Origin: CADEER01 sp965216585 | GTDB lineage: Bacteria > Desulfobacterota > Binatia > HRBIN30 > CADEER01 | Length of the DNA stretch: 64,000 bases | Direction: 5' to 3' | Assembly: GCA_965216585.1 (NCBI GenBank) | Contig: CBDCGC010000003.1 | Location: forward strand, 3,968,001-4,032,000 | Shown: in pieces, positions 43,841 to 52,106 of the stretch | How the letters are laid out: each line of letters opens with the position of its first letter | Numbering within the stretch: position 1 is the first letter of the stretch | The notes under the pieces: generated by a model | What the model saw: the letters and a program-made list of their open reading frames with translations, nothing else | The model's database searches: none | Told to the model about the DNA's origin: nothing | Position numbers and translations under genes: made by a program

Positions 43841-44218
43841 ATGCGCATGCTGTCGACCGTATTGTTCGTGTTCACCGCGTTGGTCAACCTCGCTCCGGTG
43901 ATCGGGGTGTCGTCCGCCGAGCGCTTGCAGGCGCTCTATGGGGTGGCGCTGGCGGATGCCAATCTCGCGATCTTGATGCGCCACCGGGCAGCGCTGTTTG
44001 CCATCGTCGGGGCACTGTTGCTCTCGGCGGCGTTTCGCCCGCCGCTGCGCAGCGTCGCCGCGGCGGCCGGATTTGCCAGCATGCTTTCGTTCGTCGTTCT
44101 GGTTTGGTCGGTGGGCGAATTCAACTCCCAGATCTGGCGCATCGCGATGGTCGACCTGGTGGCCTCGATGGCGCTGCTGGCGGCGGTGCTGATCGACGCA
44201 TTCTTACCCGCCGAATAG
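43841..44218 (+). CDS. Small four-helix membrane protein, unknown
   Basis: 125 residues, with AAGGGAG 9 bases before the ATG. Four predicted transmembrane helices (about 5-25, 47-65, 70-90, 97-118). The stretch GVSSAERLQALYGVALADANLAILMRH is shared in style with small proteins in databases that carry the odd label phosphopantetheine adenylyltransferase, which does not fit a membrane protein. No function assigned. Confidence 0.7.
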   Translation: MRMLSTVLFVFTALVNLAPVIGVSSAERLQALYGVALADANLAILMRHRAALFAIVGALLLSAAFRPPLRSVAAAAGFASMLSFVVLVWSVGEFNSQIWRIAMVDLVASMALLAAVLIDAFLPAE

Positions 44219-44343
44219 CTGTCGCTAATAGTCGGGCGCTCCCCGGCGGGGTCCGTTGAAAACCCTGCGAGACCTTATAGGTTCGACAGAACGCGCCGGC
44301 ACCCCAAGCCCACCGCGGCACGGCGCGCCAAGGAGGACTCGCG

Positions 44344-45393
44344 ATGCGCAGTGCCAAGGATTTCTTCAAACCGCTCGCCATTGGTGCGCCGGAGCCGCTT
44401 CGCGAGGTGCCGTTTCGACCGTCGCGGATGATTCACTTCTTCGACCCGAGCAATGCGAAGATGGCGGCGAAGGTCCCCGACATCGCCAAGCGTTGCGACG
44501 TCGTGCTCGGCAATCTGGAAGACGCGATTGCCGCCGACCGCAAGATCGAAGCGCGCAAGGGATTGATTCGCATCGCCAAGGAGACGGACTTCGGCAGCGC
44601 CCAAGTGTGGACGCGCGTCAACAGCCTGGACTCGCCGTGGGCGCTCGACGACATCGTCGAGTTGGTGTCCGAGATCGGCAACGAGCTCGACGTCATCATG
44701 ATTCCCAAAGTCGAGGGCGCATGGGACATTCACTACGCGGATCGTCTGGTGGCGCAACTCGAGGCGCGCGCTGGAGTAAAGAAGCCGCTGCTCTTTCACG
44801 CCATTCTCGAAACGGCAACCGGCGTTGCCAACGTCGAAGAGATTTGTGCCGCCAGTCCGCGCATGCAGGGGTTGTCTCTCGGTCCGGCTGATTTGGCGGC
44901 GTCGCGGCGGATGAAGACGACCCGTGTGGGCGGCGGCCATCCCGGCTACCTGGTGCGCACCGATCCCGATCCGAAAAACGAGGACGCACCGCGTCCGACG
45001 GCGCAGCAGGACCTGTGGCACTACACCATGGCGCGCATGGTCGATGCGTGTGTCGCCAACGGCATTCTGCCGTACTACGGACCGTTTGGTGACATCAAAG
45101 ACACCGTTGCCTGCGAGGATCAGTTCCGCAATGCGTTTCTGCTCGGCTGCGTCGGCGCCTGGAGCCTGCATCCGGTGCAGATCGACATCGCCAAGAAAGT
45201 GTTCTCACCGCCGGCCGAAGAGGTGCTGTGGGCCAAGCGCGTCATCGCCGAGATGGGTGACGGCACCGGGGCGGTGATGATCGACGGCAAGATGCAGGAC
45301 GATGCGACGTTCAAGCAGTGTCAGGTCATGGTCGAGCTGGCGCAGCATTTGGCGGCGACTGACGACGATCTCCGAAAGGCCTACGAGTTTTGA
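44344..45393 (+). CDS. L-malyl-CoA / beta-methylmalyl-CoA lyase family (HpcH/HpaI)
   Basis: 349 residues, AAGGAGG ribosome binding site. Resembles malyl-CoA lyase (Mcl1) in length and in RPSRMIHFFDPSNAKM, VLGNLEDAIAAD, a metal-binding Glu in HAILETATGVANVEEI, GLSLGPADLAASRRMKT and the C-terminal GAWSLHPVQIDIAKKVF. Mcl1 splits malyl-CoA to acetyl-CoA and glyoxylate (or methylmalyl-CoA to propionyl-CoA and glyoxylate). Overlaps the next lyase-like gene by 4 bases (TTGA). With the CoA-ligase pair downstream it fits a malate to acetyl-CoA plus glyoxylate module, as in the serine cycle. Confidence 0.85.
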   Translation: MRSAKDFFKPLAIGAPEPLREVPFRPSRMIHFFDPSNAKMAAKVPDIAKRCDVVLGNLEDAIAADRKIEARKGLIRIAKETDFGSAQVWTRVNSLDSPWALDDIVELVSEIGNELDVIMIPKVEGAWDIHYADRLVAQLEARAGVKKPLLFHAILETATGVANVEEICAASPRMQGLSLGPADLAASRRMKTTRVGGGHPGYLVRTDPDPKNEDAPRPTAQQDLWHYTMARMVDACVANGILPYYGPFGDIKDTVACEDQFRNAFLLGCVGAWSLHPVQIDIAKKVFSPPAEEVLWAKRVIAEMGDGTGAVMIDGKMQDDATFKQCQVMVELAQHLAATDDDLRKAYEF

Positions 45394-46253
45394 GTGAGTT
45401 GCCCGCGCACCGCGTACGGCGATCACTGCTCTTCGTACCCGGTGCAGAGCAGCGCAAGCTCGAGCGCGCCACCGGCGCCGGCGCCGACACGCTGTTGCTC
45501 GATCTGGAAGATTCCGTAGCGCCGGCGCAAAAGGAAGTCGCGCGAGCCAACGTCGCGGCGTTTCTGCGCCGTGCCGATTTCGGCGAGTGCGAAGCGGCGG
45601 TGCGGGTCAACGCCCCGGGCACGCCGTACTTCGGCGACGACGTCGCCGCCGTCGTCGAAGCCGGTGGCGGCTGTTTGCTCATCCCGAAATGCGAGGGAGT
45701 GCATACACTGGCGGCCGTCGCCGCGGTGGCGAGCGCTGCAACGAGACTCCTCGCCTTGATCGAAAGTCCGCGCGGTGTTGCCAGCGTCGCCGCGATCGCG
45801 ACCGGTGCCGGCGTCGAGGCACTGTGCTTTGGCCATGCCGACTTCACTCTCGAAATGGGGCTGGCCGAGGCCGACGCGTCGCGCGGTGTCGCCTACCACG
45901 CCCGCTGTAACGTCGCCATTGCTGCCAAGGCGGCCGGCGTGGCGCCCATCGACTGCGTCTACATGGCGGTGCGCGACGAAGAGGGCTTCCGCCGCGACGC
46001 CGAGCTCGGTCGCGACCTCGGTTATGAGGGAAAGCTGTGTATCCATCCGCGTCAAGTGGAGATTGCCAACGAGGTGTACACGCCGACGGCGGCGCAGATC
46101 GACTACGCAACTCGCGTCGTCGAGGCCTGGCGCCAGGCCGAGGCGGAATCGCGGGGCGTCTTCACGCTCGACGATCGGATGATCGACGCTCCGGTCGTGG
46201 CCCTGCAGCGCAAGGTTTTGCAGCGAGCGCGGCGAGCCGGCGCGGTGCGTTGA
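45390..46253 (+). CDS. CitE-like HpcH/HpaI family lyase or thioesterase
   Basis: 287 residues from a TTG that overlaps the previous stop. CitE features: RRSLLFVPGAEQRKLERA, TLLLDLEDSVAPAQKE, RVNAPGTPYFGDD, LLALIESPRG (Glu ligand), ALCFGHADFTLEMG (Asp ligand) and GKLCIHPRQVEIAN. Relatives include citryl-CoA and citramalyl-CoA lyases and the malyl-CoA thioesterase (Mcl2). Coupling to a malyl-CoA lyase favours a malyl-type CoA ester. Exact reaction unresolved. Confidence 0.8.
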   Translation: MSELPAHRVRRSLLFVPGAEQRKLERATGAGADTLLLDLEDSVAPAQKEVARANVAAFLRRADFGECEAAVRVNAPGTPYFGDDVAAVVEAGGGCLLIPKCEGVHTLAAVAAVASAATRLLALIESPRGVASVAAIATGAGVEALCFGHADFTLEMGLAEADASRGVAYHARCNVAIAAKAAGVAPIDCVYMAVRDEEGFRRDAELGRDLGYEGKLCIHPRQVEIANEVYTPTAAQIDYATRVVEAWRQAEAESRGVFTLDDRMIDAPVVALQRKVLQRARRAGAVR

Positions 46254-46346
46254 ATTCGCCTCCGGCAAGGGCTACATACCGAGATTCCGCGCTCCTTTTT
46301 CAGCCCCAGCGGGCGTTCTCAACCGCTTAGAATAAAAGGAATCTTT

Positions 46347-47537
46347 ATGAGGTTGTACGAGTTCGAAGCGAAGCAGGTGCTGGCCAAGCACCGCATTCCG
46401 GTCGCCGAAGGCAAGGTGGCGCACAGTGCTGCCGAGGCCGAGGCAGCGGCCAAGGAGCTGGGCGGTTCGGTTGTGCTGAAAGCGCAGGTTCTCGCTCCCG
46501 GGCTGTTGAAGTCGGGGTCGGTCGAAAGCGCGAAATCAGCGGCCGAGGCGGGTAAGAAGGCGGCCCAGTTGCTGGAGCTCGACGACGGCGGCCGCAAGCC
46601 GAACGGCGTCCTCGTGCAAAAAAAAGTCGACGCGGAGGCGGAGTACAGCCTGGCGGTCACCTACGACGGCACTGCCAAAAAGCCGGTGATGATCGCCGCG
46701 ACGTCGGCGGGTGACGTCGAGGAGATTGCCGAGGATCGCGTCATGCGCCGGCATTTTTCCGCCTTGTTTCCGTTTTCGAGCTACACCGCCAAGGAGTTGG
46801 TTTCGTCCCTCGGATGCACCGGGTCGGAGCTCAACCGGCTGACCGGAATCGTCGCCCGTTTGGCGACGCTGTTTCTCGACTACGATCTGACCCAAGCCAA
46901 CATTTCCTCGCTGGCGCGATTGGCCGACGGCAGCTTTACCGCCGTCGACGCGTACATGGACATGGAGGTGGAGGGGCGCGAACGGCAGGGGGCGCTGCTC
47001 TCGGAGTTGGGCGTCAAAGACGACGATACACGCGCCGTGCGCGAGCCGACCCAATTCGAGATCGCCGGCAAGAAGATCGACGACGATGACCCGCGCGGAA
47101 TCGTCGGCCCGGTGGTGGAGTTCGACGGCAACATCGGCCTGGTGATCGGTGCCGGTGGCGGATCGCTGACCCTGACCGATGCGGTGCGCCGGGCCGGTGG
47201 AAAGCCGGCCAACTACGCGGCGATCGGCGGCAATCCCAGCGTCGGCAAAGCCATCGAGCTGACCAAGTTGGTGTTGAACAAACCCGGTGTAGAGAAGATC
47301 GCCGTCATGTCTAATGTCGTTTCCAACACCCGCGCCGATCTCGTCGCCCGCGGCGTCATCAAGGGCGTTCTCGAGCTCGGCTTCGAACCGGCCGACAAGA
47401 TCGCCGTTTTCCGTGTGCCGGGTGCCTGGGAGGCAGACGCGGTCAAGATCCTCGAGAAGTACGGCGTCGATTACTGCGATCGTACGGTCTCGATCAGCGA
47501 GGCGGCAAAGAGAGCCGTCGAAAAGATTGGTAAGTGA
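46347..47537 (+). CDS. Malate/succinate-CoA ligase beta subunit (ATP-grasp)
   Basis: 396 residues, starting MRLYEFEAKQVLAKHRIPV, the usual SucC/MtkA opening, with ATP-grasp and CoA-ligase domains. It includes VQKKVDAEAEYSLAVTYD and, near 270-300, GLVIGAGGGSLTLTDAV and AAIGGNPSVGKAIELTKLVL. Forms an acyl-CoA from a dicarboxylate, ATP and CoA with the alpha subunit encoded 9 bases on. Two malyl-CoA lyase-type genes lie just upstream, so malate thiokinase (MtkA) is a better guess than TCA-cycle succinyl-CoA synthetase, but the substrate is not proven. Confidence 0.82.
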   Translation: MRLYEFEAKQVLAKHRIPVAEGKVAHSAAEAEAAAKELGGSVVLKAQVLAPGLLKSGSVESAKSAAEAGKKAAQLLELDDGGRKPNGVLVQKKVDAEAEYSLAVTYDGTAKKPVMIAATSAGDVEEIAEDRVMRRHFSALFPFSSYTAKELVSSLGCTGSELNRLTGIVARLATLFLDYDLTQANISSLARLADGSFTAVDAYMDMEVEGRERQGALLSELGVKDDDTRAVREPTQFEIAGKKIDDDDPRGIVGPVVEFDGNIGLVIGAGGGSLTLTDAVRRAGGKPANYAAIGGNPSVGKAIELTKLVLNKPGVEKIAVMSNVVSNTRADLVARGVIKGVLELGFEPADKIAVFRVPGAWEADAVKILEKYGVDYCDRTVSISEAAKRAVEKIGK

Positions 47538-47546
47538 GGTTGAGTC

Positions 47547-48449
47547 ATGGGTGTTCTCGTCCACGAGGATTTCGAGTTCATTGTCCAGGGAATCACCGGC
47601 CGCGAAGCGCTCAACTTCACGCGTGAGTGCCTGGAGTACGGGTCGAAGATCGTCGGCGGAGTAACGCCGGGCAAAGGCGGTCGCGAGGTCTACGGTGTTC
47701 CCGTCTACAACACGGTGCGCGAGATCACGTCGCAGCGCAAAGTCGACGGCGCCGTCATCACCGTTCCGCTGGCCTTTGCCCCGGATGCCTCCTTTGAAGC
47801 GATCGACGCCGGCATCAAGTTGATCGTCATCATCACCGAGGGCATTCCGCGCAAGGATGCATCGCAGATCGTCGAATACGCCAACCTACACGGTGCGCGC
47901 GTCATCGGTCCCAACTGTCTCGGCGTCATCATCCCCGACGTTTGTCGCTTCGGCAGCCTCGGTGGTCCGGCCGTCGACTGTCGCAAGGCCTTCAAGCCCG
48001 GCATCGTCGGCGTCATGTCGCGTTCGGGAGGCATGACGACCGAGATCTGTAACGCGCTGTCGGGAGCCGGACTCGGGGAGAGCACTGCCATCTCGATTGG
48101 TGGCGACCCGGTGATCGGCTCCACCTATACGGACCTCATGCCGCTCTTTGAAGAGGACGAGGACACCAAGGCCGTCGTCATCTACTCCGAGCCGGGCGGT
48201 TCGTCGGAGGCGGAGTTGGCGCAGTGGAGCAGGGACAACAACAGCCGCTTGCCGATCGTCGCTTTCGTCGCCGGCCGTTTCATGGACGAGATGCCGGGCA
48301 TGAGCTTTGGCCATGCCGGAACCATCGTCGAGAAGAAACTGGACTCACCGGCCGACAAGATCCGTCGTATGCGCGACGCGGGAATTTCCGTTGCCGACGA
48401 GATCGGCGACATTCCGCGCCTGGTCAAAGAACGCCTCAACGGCGCCTGA
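47547..48449 (+). CDS. Malate/succinate-CoA ligase alpha subunit
   Basis: 300 residues. CoA-binding N-terminal half with VQGITGREALNFTRECLEYG and VGGVTPGKGGREVYGVPV, then IGPNCLGVIIP, VGVMSRSGGMTTEI, and the phospho-His site GMSFGHAGTIV (H256). Partner of the upstream beta subunit. The opening VQGITGREALNFTR differs from the common CQGFTGxQGTFHSE of SucD and is closer to MtkB/ATP-citrate-lyase-like forms, in keeping with malate as substrate. Confidence 0.85.
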   Translation: MGVLVHEDFEFIVQGITGREALNFTRECLEYGSKIVGGVTPGKGGREVYGVPVYNTVREITSQRKVDGAVITVPLAFAPDASFEAIDAGIKLIVIITEGIPRKDASQIVEYANLHGARVIGPNCLGVIIPDVCRFGSLGGPAVDCRKAFKPGIVGVMSRSGGMTTEICNALSGAGLGESTAISIGGDPVIGSTYTDLMPLFEEDEDTKAVVIYSEPGGSSEAELAQWSRDNNSRLPIVAFVAGRFMDEMPGMSFGHAGTIVEKKLDSPADKIRRMRDAGISVADEIGDIPRLVKERLNGA

Positions 48450-48470
48450 GCAGAGAAGGGATCCAGAGTC

Positions 48471-48692
48471 ATGGCTATGTTCATTCGCGTCGATGTGGAT
48501 CAAGGGATCGTTGCCAAGACCGACGGCCTCGCCGCCAAGCTGGTCGAGGTCTGTCCGGTGAAGATTTTCGCTCCCGGATCGGGCGGTGGTGTGGAGGTCG
48601 TCGAAGACAACGTCGATGAGTGCACCCTGTGTGATCTGTGCATGCAGGCCTCGCCGGACGGGGTGAAAGTGGTCAAGCTCTACGAGAGCTGA
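48471..48692 (+). CDS. Small single-cluster ferredoxin-like protein
   Basis: 73 residues. Cysteines occur as CP (EVCPVKIF, near 28) and then C-x2-C-x2-C (DECTLCDLC, near 51-57). These four ligands could bind one 4Fe-4S cluster, with the CP part coming before the CxxCxxC part, the reverse of the usual half-ferredoxin order. It lies 21 bases after the CoA-ligase alpha subunit and is probably in the same operon. Electron transfer or a structural role in the ligase or lyase complex is speculative. Confidence 0.7.
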   Translation: MAMFIRVDVDQGIVAKTDGLAAKLVEVCPVKIFAPGSGGGVEVVEDNVDECTLCDLCMQASPDGVKVVKLYES

Positions 48693-48748
48693 AATTCGCT
48701 TCGCTCGGGGCGTTTGACTCCGGCGGCGATTGCGTGGGAATAGCGCCC

Positions 48749-49867
48749 ATGGACGGCGCAACGGCGGCGCGACCGGTCACCTGGGCTCTGGCGGCGCTGT
48801 TTCTGCTGCTCATCGATCGGCTGGTGGCGGGCCTGATCTTGTGGCCGGTGGCGAGCTTCGAGGACACCCGCGCCTTTGACCGCATCGTCTTCGGCCAGAC
48901 CTACCGGGCGGCGCGCAAGTTGTATGCGCCGCAACCGGCGGGGAAGGTGCGCATCGCACTGCTCGGCGATTCTCGGATGCAGATGGCGGTGCGCGACGAG
49001 AGTCTGGAGCGGGCGATCGGCGAGCGCCGTCCGGGTGTAGAGGCCAAGGTGCACAACCTGGCGATCTTCGGGGCCGGTATCGGCGACCTGGAGATGTTGG
49101 CGCGTCACCTGGACTCGAACGACATCGACCTGGCGGTGATCGGCATTGATCACGCCAATCTCCAGGCAACCGCGATCAGCGGCCTGCGCAACGTTCCCGC
49201 CTCACTGCTGCGCACCGGTTGGGAGGACGGACCGCTGGTGGCGAGTGCGACGCAGCGCCTCGATAGGTGGTTGCGCACGGTTTGGCCGCTCTACCGTTTT
49301 CGCGAGCTGGCGCGGGCGGCGATCGTCGATCGGTTCTGGCCGGATCCCACCTCCGAACCCTGGCCCGAGCGTTTCCCGTCCATGTCGTCCTTTCTCGACT
49401 ACGTGCACCGCGGCCACTACGACGACGCCGAAGATGCCTACCGAGCCTGGCAGCGCGAACCCACACTGCGCACCTTCGTCTCTTTTCTCGAGGTGCGACG
49501 TGCCGACTATGTGAAATGGGTGCGACAGCGGGCGGCGGGGACGCGTGCTGTCGATGCCGATGGTGCTGCCGCCGAGGTGTTGGAGTATCTCCTAAAGCGA
49601 CTGGTGGCGGGCGGGATCGAGGCGGTAGTCCTGATCTTGCCGGAGAACCCTCTCCTGTCGGAAGACGACGCCGGCGAGTATCGCAACGCCGAGTCGGCGC
49701 GTCGGGGAGCCGAGGTCATCGAGCAGATCGCCGCGCGTCACGGCGTCGACGTGATCGACGCGCGCCGGGCGATGCCGGCGTCGGCATTCTTCGACCTCGA
49801 TCACCTCGCACCCGACGTCGCGGGATTCGAGCCCTACCTGGCGGAGAGGCTGGTCGATGCCCTCTGA
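48749..49867 (+). CDS. SGNH-fold, DltD/AlgX-like membrane-anchored protein
   Basis: 372 residues. One N-terminal transmembrane helix (about 10-32), then an SGNH-hydrolase-like periplasmic domain: block I IALLGDSRMQ with Ser75, and a C-terminal FFDLDHLAPDVAG holding the Asp-x-x-His pair. The layout is that of DltD, AlgJ/AlgX and PatB-type proteins, which work with an MBOAT membrane acyltransferase to O-acylate envelope polymers. Its last 11 bases overlap the start of a 40-residue DltX-like gene. No MBOAT gene is present within the window nearby. Confidence 0.75.
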   Translation: MDGATAARPVTWALAALFLLLIDRLVAGLILWPVASFEDTRAFDRIVFGQTYRAARKLYAPQPAGKVRIALLGDSRMQMAVRDESLERAIGERRPGVEAKVHNLAIFGAGIGDLEMLARHLDSNDIDLAVIGIDHANLQATAISGLRNVPASLLRTGWEDGPLVASATQRLDRWLRTVWPLYRFRELARAAIVDRFWPDPTSEPWPERFPSMSSFLDYVHRGHYDDAEDAYRAWQREPTLRTFVSFLEVRRADYVKWVRQRAAGTRAVDADGAAAEVLEYLLKRLVAGGIEAVVLILPENPLLSEDDAGEYRNAESARRGAEVIEQIAARHGVDVIDARRAMPASAFFDLDHLAPDVAGFEPYLAERLVDAL

Positions 49868-49979
49868 GTCGTCAGGCCTGGCGATCGTCGTTCGCGCGCT
49901 ACTCTACGCCCTGGCCATCGCGGCTCTCGTGCTCTTCGCCCCCGGCGCCGACCACGCCTTCGTCTACCAGGGATTCTGA
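49857..49979 (+). CDS. DltX-like microprotein, 40 residues, C-terminal FVYQGF
   Basis: A small gene starting inside the end of the SGNH gene (11-bp overlap). One transmembrane helix at residues about 9-28, then a short polar stretch and FVYQGF as the very last residues (35-40). This fits the F-x-Y-x-x-F ending of DltX, the microprotein of the D-alanylation system whose C-terminal Tyr has been reported as an acyl carrier between DltB (MBOAT) and DltD. The position after a DltD-like gene supports the call. Too short for ordinary gene finders. Family assignment rests on motif, size and context only. Confidence 0.65.
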   Translation: MPSESSGLAIVVRALLYALAIAALVLFAPGADHAFVYQGF

Positions 49980-49991
49980 CCGACCCGCGAA

Positions 49992-50057
49992 GGTACTTTT
50001 GGATAGCATGCCGTCACTTTTCCACGTAAAGTGACGGCATGGTATCCAGAAAGTACC
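49992..50057. promoter_or_regulatory. 29-bp near-perfect inverted repeat spanning the DUF4143 ATPase start
   Basis: Left arm 49992-50020 and right arm 50028-50057 are inverse copies with one mismatch and one bulged base, around the loop TCCACGT. The core ATGCCGTCACTTT/AAAGTGACGGCAT is perfect. The ATG of the ATPase (50039) and the region where its ribosome binding site should be lie inside the right arm. As RNA it would hide the start; as DNA it is a large dyad operator or the end of a mobile unit. Confidence 0.8.
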
Positions 50058-51205
50058 GGCGAATTGCGGCGTTACCGGATAGCTCGTTTTTTCTGTTCGG
50101 CCCGAGAGGATCTGGAAAAAGCACTTGGGTTCGAGGTCTTGGGGTTGCTTCCCACACTGTCGATCTTCTCGATGAAGCGCTCTACCAGCAGATTCTCGCA
50201 GATCCCTCTGTTTTCGTGCAGCGGCTCGGGGCCGTAGATGATGGAGCCTGGGTGTTTGTCGACGAAATTCAACGATTGTCGGGGTTGTTGAATGAGGTTC
50301 ACCGCCTGATTGAATCGCGTGGGCTGCGGTTCATTCTGACTGGATCGAGCGCCCGAAAGTTGCGCCGCTCCGGCGTGAATCTCCTTGCCGGTCGGGCGCT
50401 GGTTCGTGAGATGCATCCGCTGTTGCCGGAAGAGATGGGCGACGACTTCGACATTGAACGGGCCATGCGCATTGGAACACTGGCGTTGATCGTAGATTCG
50501 CCGGCTGCTGAGCGGGACGAGCGATTGACGGCGTATGTTCGCACGTATCTGAGGGAGGAAATACAAGCGGAGGCACTGGTGCGAAACCTCGCAGGGTTTA
50601 GCCGGTTCCTCCCCGTGGTGGCACTCGCACACGCACAGGTTCTCAACGTCGCTTCACTAGCTCGCGACTGTGGGGTGCAGCGGACGACGGTGAACGGGTT
50701 CCTCGACGTGCTCGAGGATACGCTGTTTACCTTTCGCTTGCGTGCGTACGAACCCAGGCTGCGTGTGCGTGAGCGAAAGCGGCCCAAGCTCTACTGGATT
50801 GATCCTGGTATCGCGCGTGCCGCAAAGGGTCGTGTCGGCGCGGTTGCCGCGGAAGAGCGCGGCGCCCTTTTTGAAGGATGGGTGGCGCAGACGTTGCGTG
50901 CCTATGGGAGCTACGGCCGCTCGTTCGATGAGATCTACTATTGGGCGCCTCTACAGACGCGCGGCGTCGAGGTGGACTTCCTTCTGCGCTGCGGTGAAGA
51001 TTTCGTGGCGGTCGAAAGCAAGACGTCGCAGCGTATCCGCGATGAGCACTTCCGCGGCTTGCGTGCGATTGCGGAGCTCCCCGCTGTGCGGCGCAGGATC
51101 TTGGTTCACCCGGGCAACGAGGTGAAACGGCGCACGGCCGACGGTATCGAGATCCTCTCGGCGCTCGATTTTGCCGAGGTGCTCGCCTCCGGGGCCTTGC
51201 TCTGA
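50039..51205 (+). CDS. AAA-like ATPase with DUF4143 domain
   Basis: 388 residues. Walker A FGPRGSGKST (about 20-29), Walker B WVFVDEIQ, and a later GSSARKL as sensor-like Ser/Arg motif, then a helical middle and a DUF4143 C-terminal nuclease-like domain with VEVDFLLRCGEDFVAVESKTS, which looks like the D-(E/x)xK core of restriction-like nucleases. Such proteins are common, often scattered by transfer, and their function is unknown. No Shine-Dalgarno sequence; the start codon lies inside a long inverted repeat. Convergent with the SDR gene, 16 bases apart. Confidence 0.85.
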   Translation: MVSRKYRRIAALPDSSFFLFGPRGSGKSTWVRGLGVASHTVDLLDEALYQQILADPSVFVQRLGAVDDGAWVFVDEIQRLSGLLNEVHRLIESRGLRFILTGSSARKLRRSGVNLLAGRALVREMHPLLPEEMGDDFDIERAMRIGTLALIVDSPAAERDERLTAYVRTYLREEIQAEALVRNLAGFSRFLPVVALAHAQVLNVASLARDCGVQRTTVNGFLDVLEDTLFTFRLRAYEPRLRVRERKRPKLYWIDPGIARAAKGRVGAVAAEERGALFEGWVAQTLRAYGSYGRSFDEIYYWAPLQTRGVEVDFLLRCGEDFVAVESKTSQRIRDEHFRGLRAIAELPAVRRRILVHPGNEVKRRTADGIEILSALDFAEVLASGALL

Positions 51206-51221
51206 AAGTTGAGACGTTTCC

Positions 51222-52043
51222 TTACGCCCTTCCGCGCCAGTCTTCGACGATGCGGAGATCGAGCGCGAGCTGCTGGGCGGGGACGATCTTTCCGTTCCAC
51301 TTCTCGGCGTCGGGGCTGGTCGCCAGCCAGGCGACCGCGGCGGCGGGAACGCTGGGCGGGGCGCTGGGGAACTTCTTGGTGAATCTCCCCTCGGGGTCGT
51401 AGAGCGCCATCGCTTCGGTGATGACCAGTCCGGGCTCGACATTGAAAAACGACACGCCGCTGCCGGCGTGCTCGACGGCGAGAACGCCGGCCATTCGCGT
51501 CAGCGCCGCCTTGGTGGCGCCGTAGGCGTAACCCCAGCCGCCCTCGCCTGCCGGTGCTGGGGGGTCGTTGAGCCCGGCGTTGGAGATCATGTTGACGATG
51601 GCGCCGCGGCGGCGCTTGATCATGCGCGGCAGTACCGATCGCGTGATGTGGATTTGTGCGAAGACGTTCGCTTCGAACATCTTGGTGATTTCCACCGGGT
51701 CGATTGCGAGGAAGGGTTGCAGTGTCGCCGGCCCGGTGTAGATGCCGTTGTTGACGAGGACGTCGACGTGGCCCCATTCGGCGAACGCCCGTTCGAGGGC
51801 GGCATCGATCGATGCTCTTTCGAGCAGATCGAGTCGGATCGCGAGCGCGTCGCGGCCGCGCTCGCGCACAGCCCGCGCCGTCGTTTCGAGGCTTCCCGAT
51901 ACCGCCGACCCGTCGGCGGCCTGTCCCTCCTTCAGCGTGCGCGCCGTGGCGACGATGTCGTACCCCGCCTCGGCGAGAGCGATCGAGGCGGCCTTGCCGA
52001 TGCCGCGGCTGGCGCCGGTGACGAATGCGACTTTGCGATCCAT
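51222..52043 (-). CDS. Short-chain dehydrogenase/reductase
   Basis: 273 residues; GGGAGA precedes the ATG at 52043. Classical SDR: nucleotide motif VTGASRGIGKA (residues about 8-18), DVLVNNGIYTG (NNxG), Ser in MISNAG, and active-site YGATKAA (Tyr and Lys spaced by three). Oxidises or reduces a hydroxyl/keto group with NAD(P). Divergent from the flavoprotein operon across a region with a TetR-like palindrome, so it may be co-regulated with it. Substrate unknown. Confidence 0.9.
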   Translation of the reverse strand: MDRKVAFVTGASRGIGKAASIALAEAGYDIVATARTLKEGQAADGSAVSGSLETTARAVRERGRDALAIRLDLLERASIDAALERAFAEWGHVDVLVNNGIYTGPATLQPFLAIDPVEITKMFEANVFAQIHITRSVLPRMIKRRRGAIVNMISNAGLNDPPAPAGEGGWGYAYGATKAALTRMAGVLAVEHAGSGVSFFNVEPGLVITEAMALYDPEGRFTKKFPSAPPSVPAAAVAWLATSPDAEKWNGKIVPAQQLALDLRIVEDWRGRA

Positions 52044-52106
52044 CGTTCTCCCATCACTTATCTGGATTCCGCGCCATGTTCTGCATTGCCGGGTGCCGGC
52101 ATCGTG

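Noticed and set aside
44219..44343. tRNA-like GGTTCGA in the gap before the malyl-CoA lyase gene
   Set aside because: No acceptor, D or anticodon stems can be paired around it.
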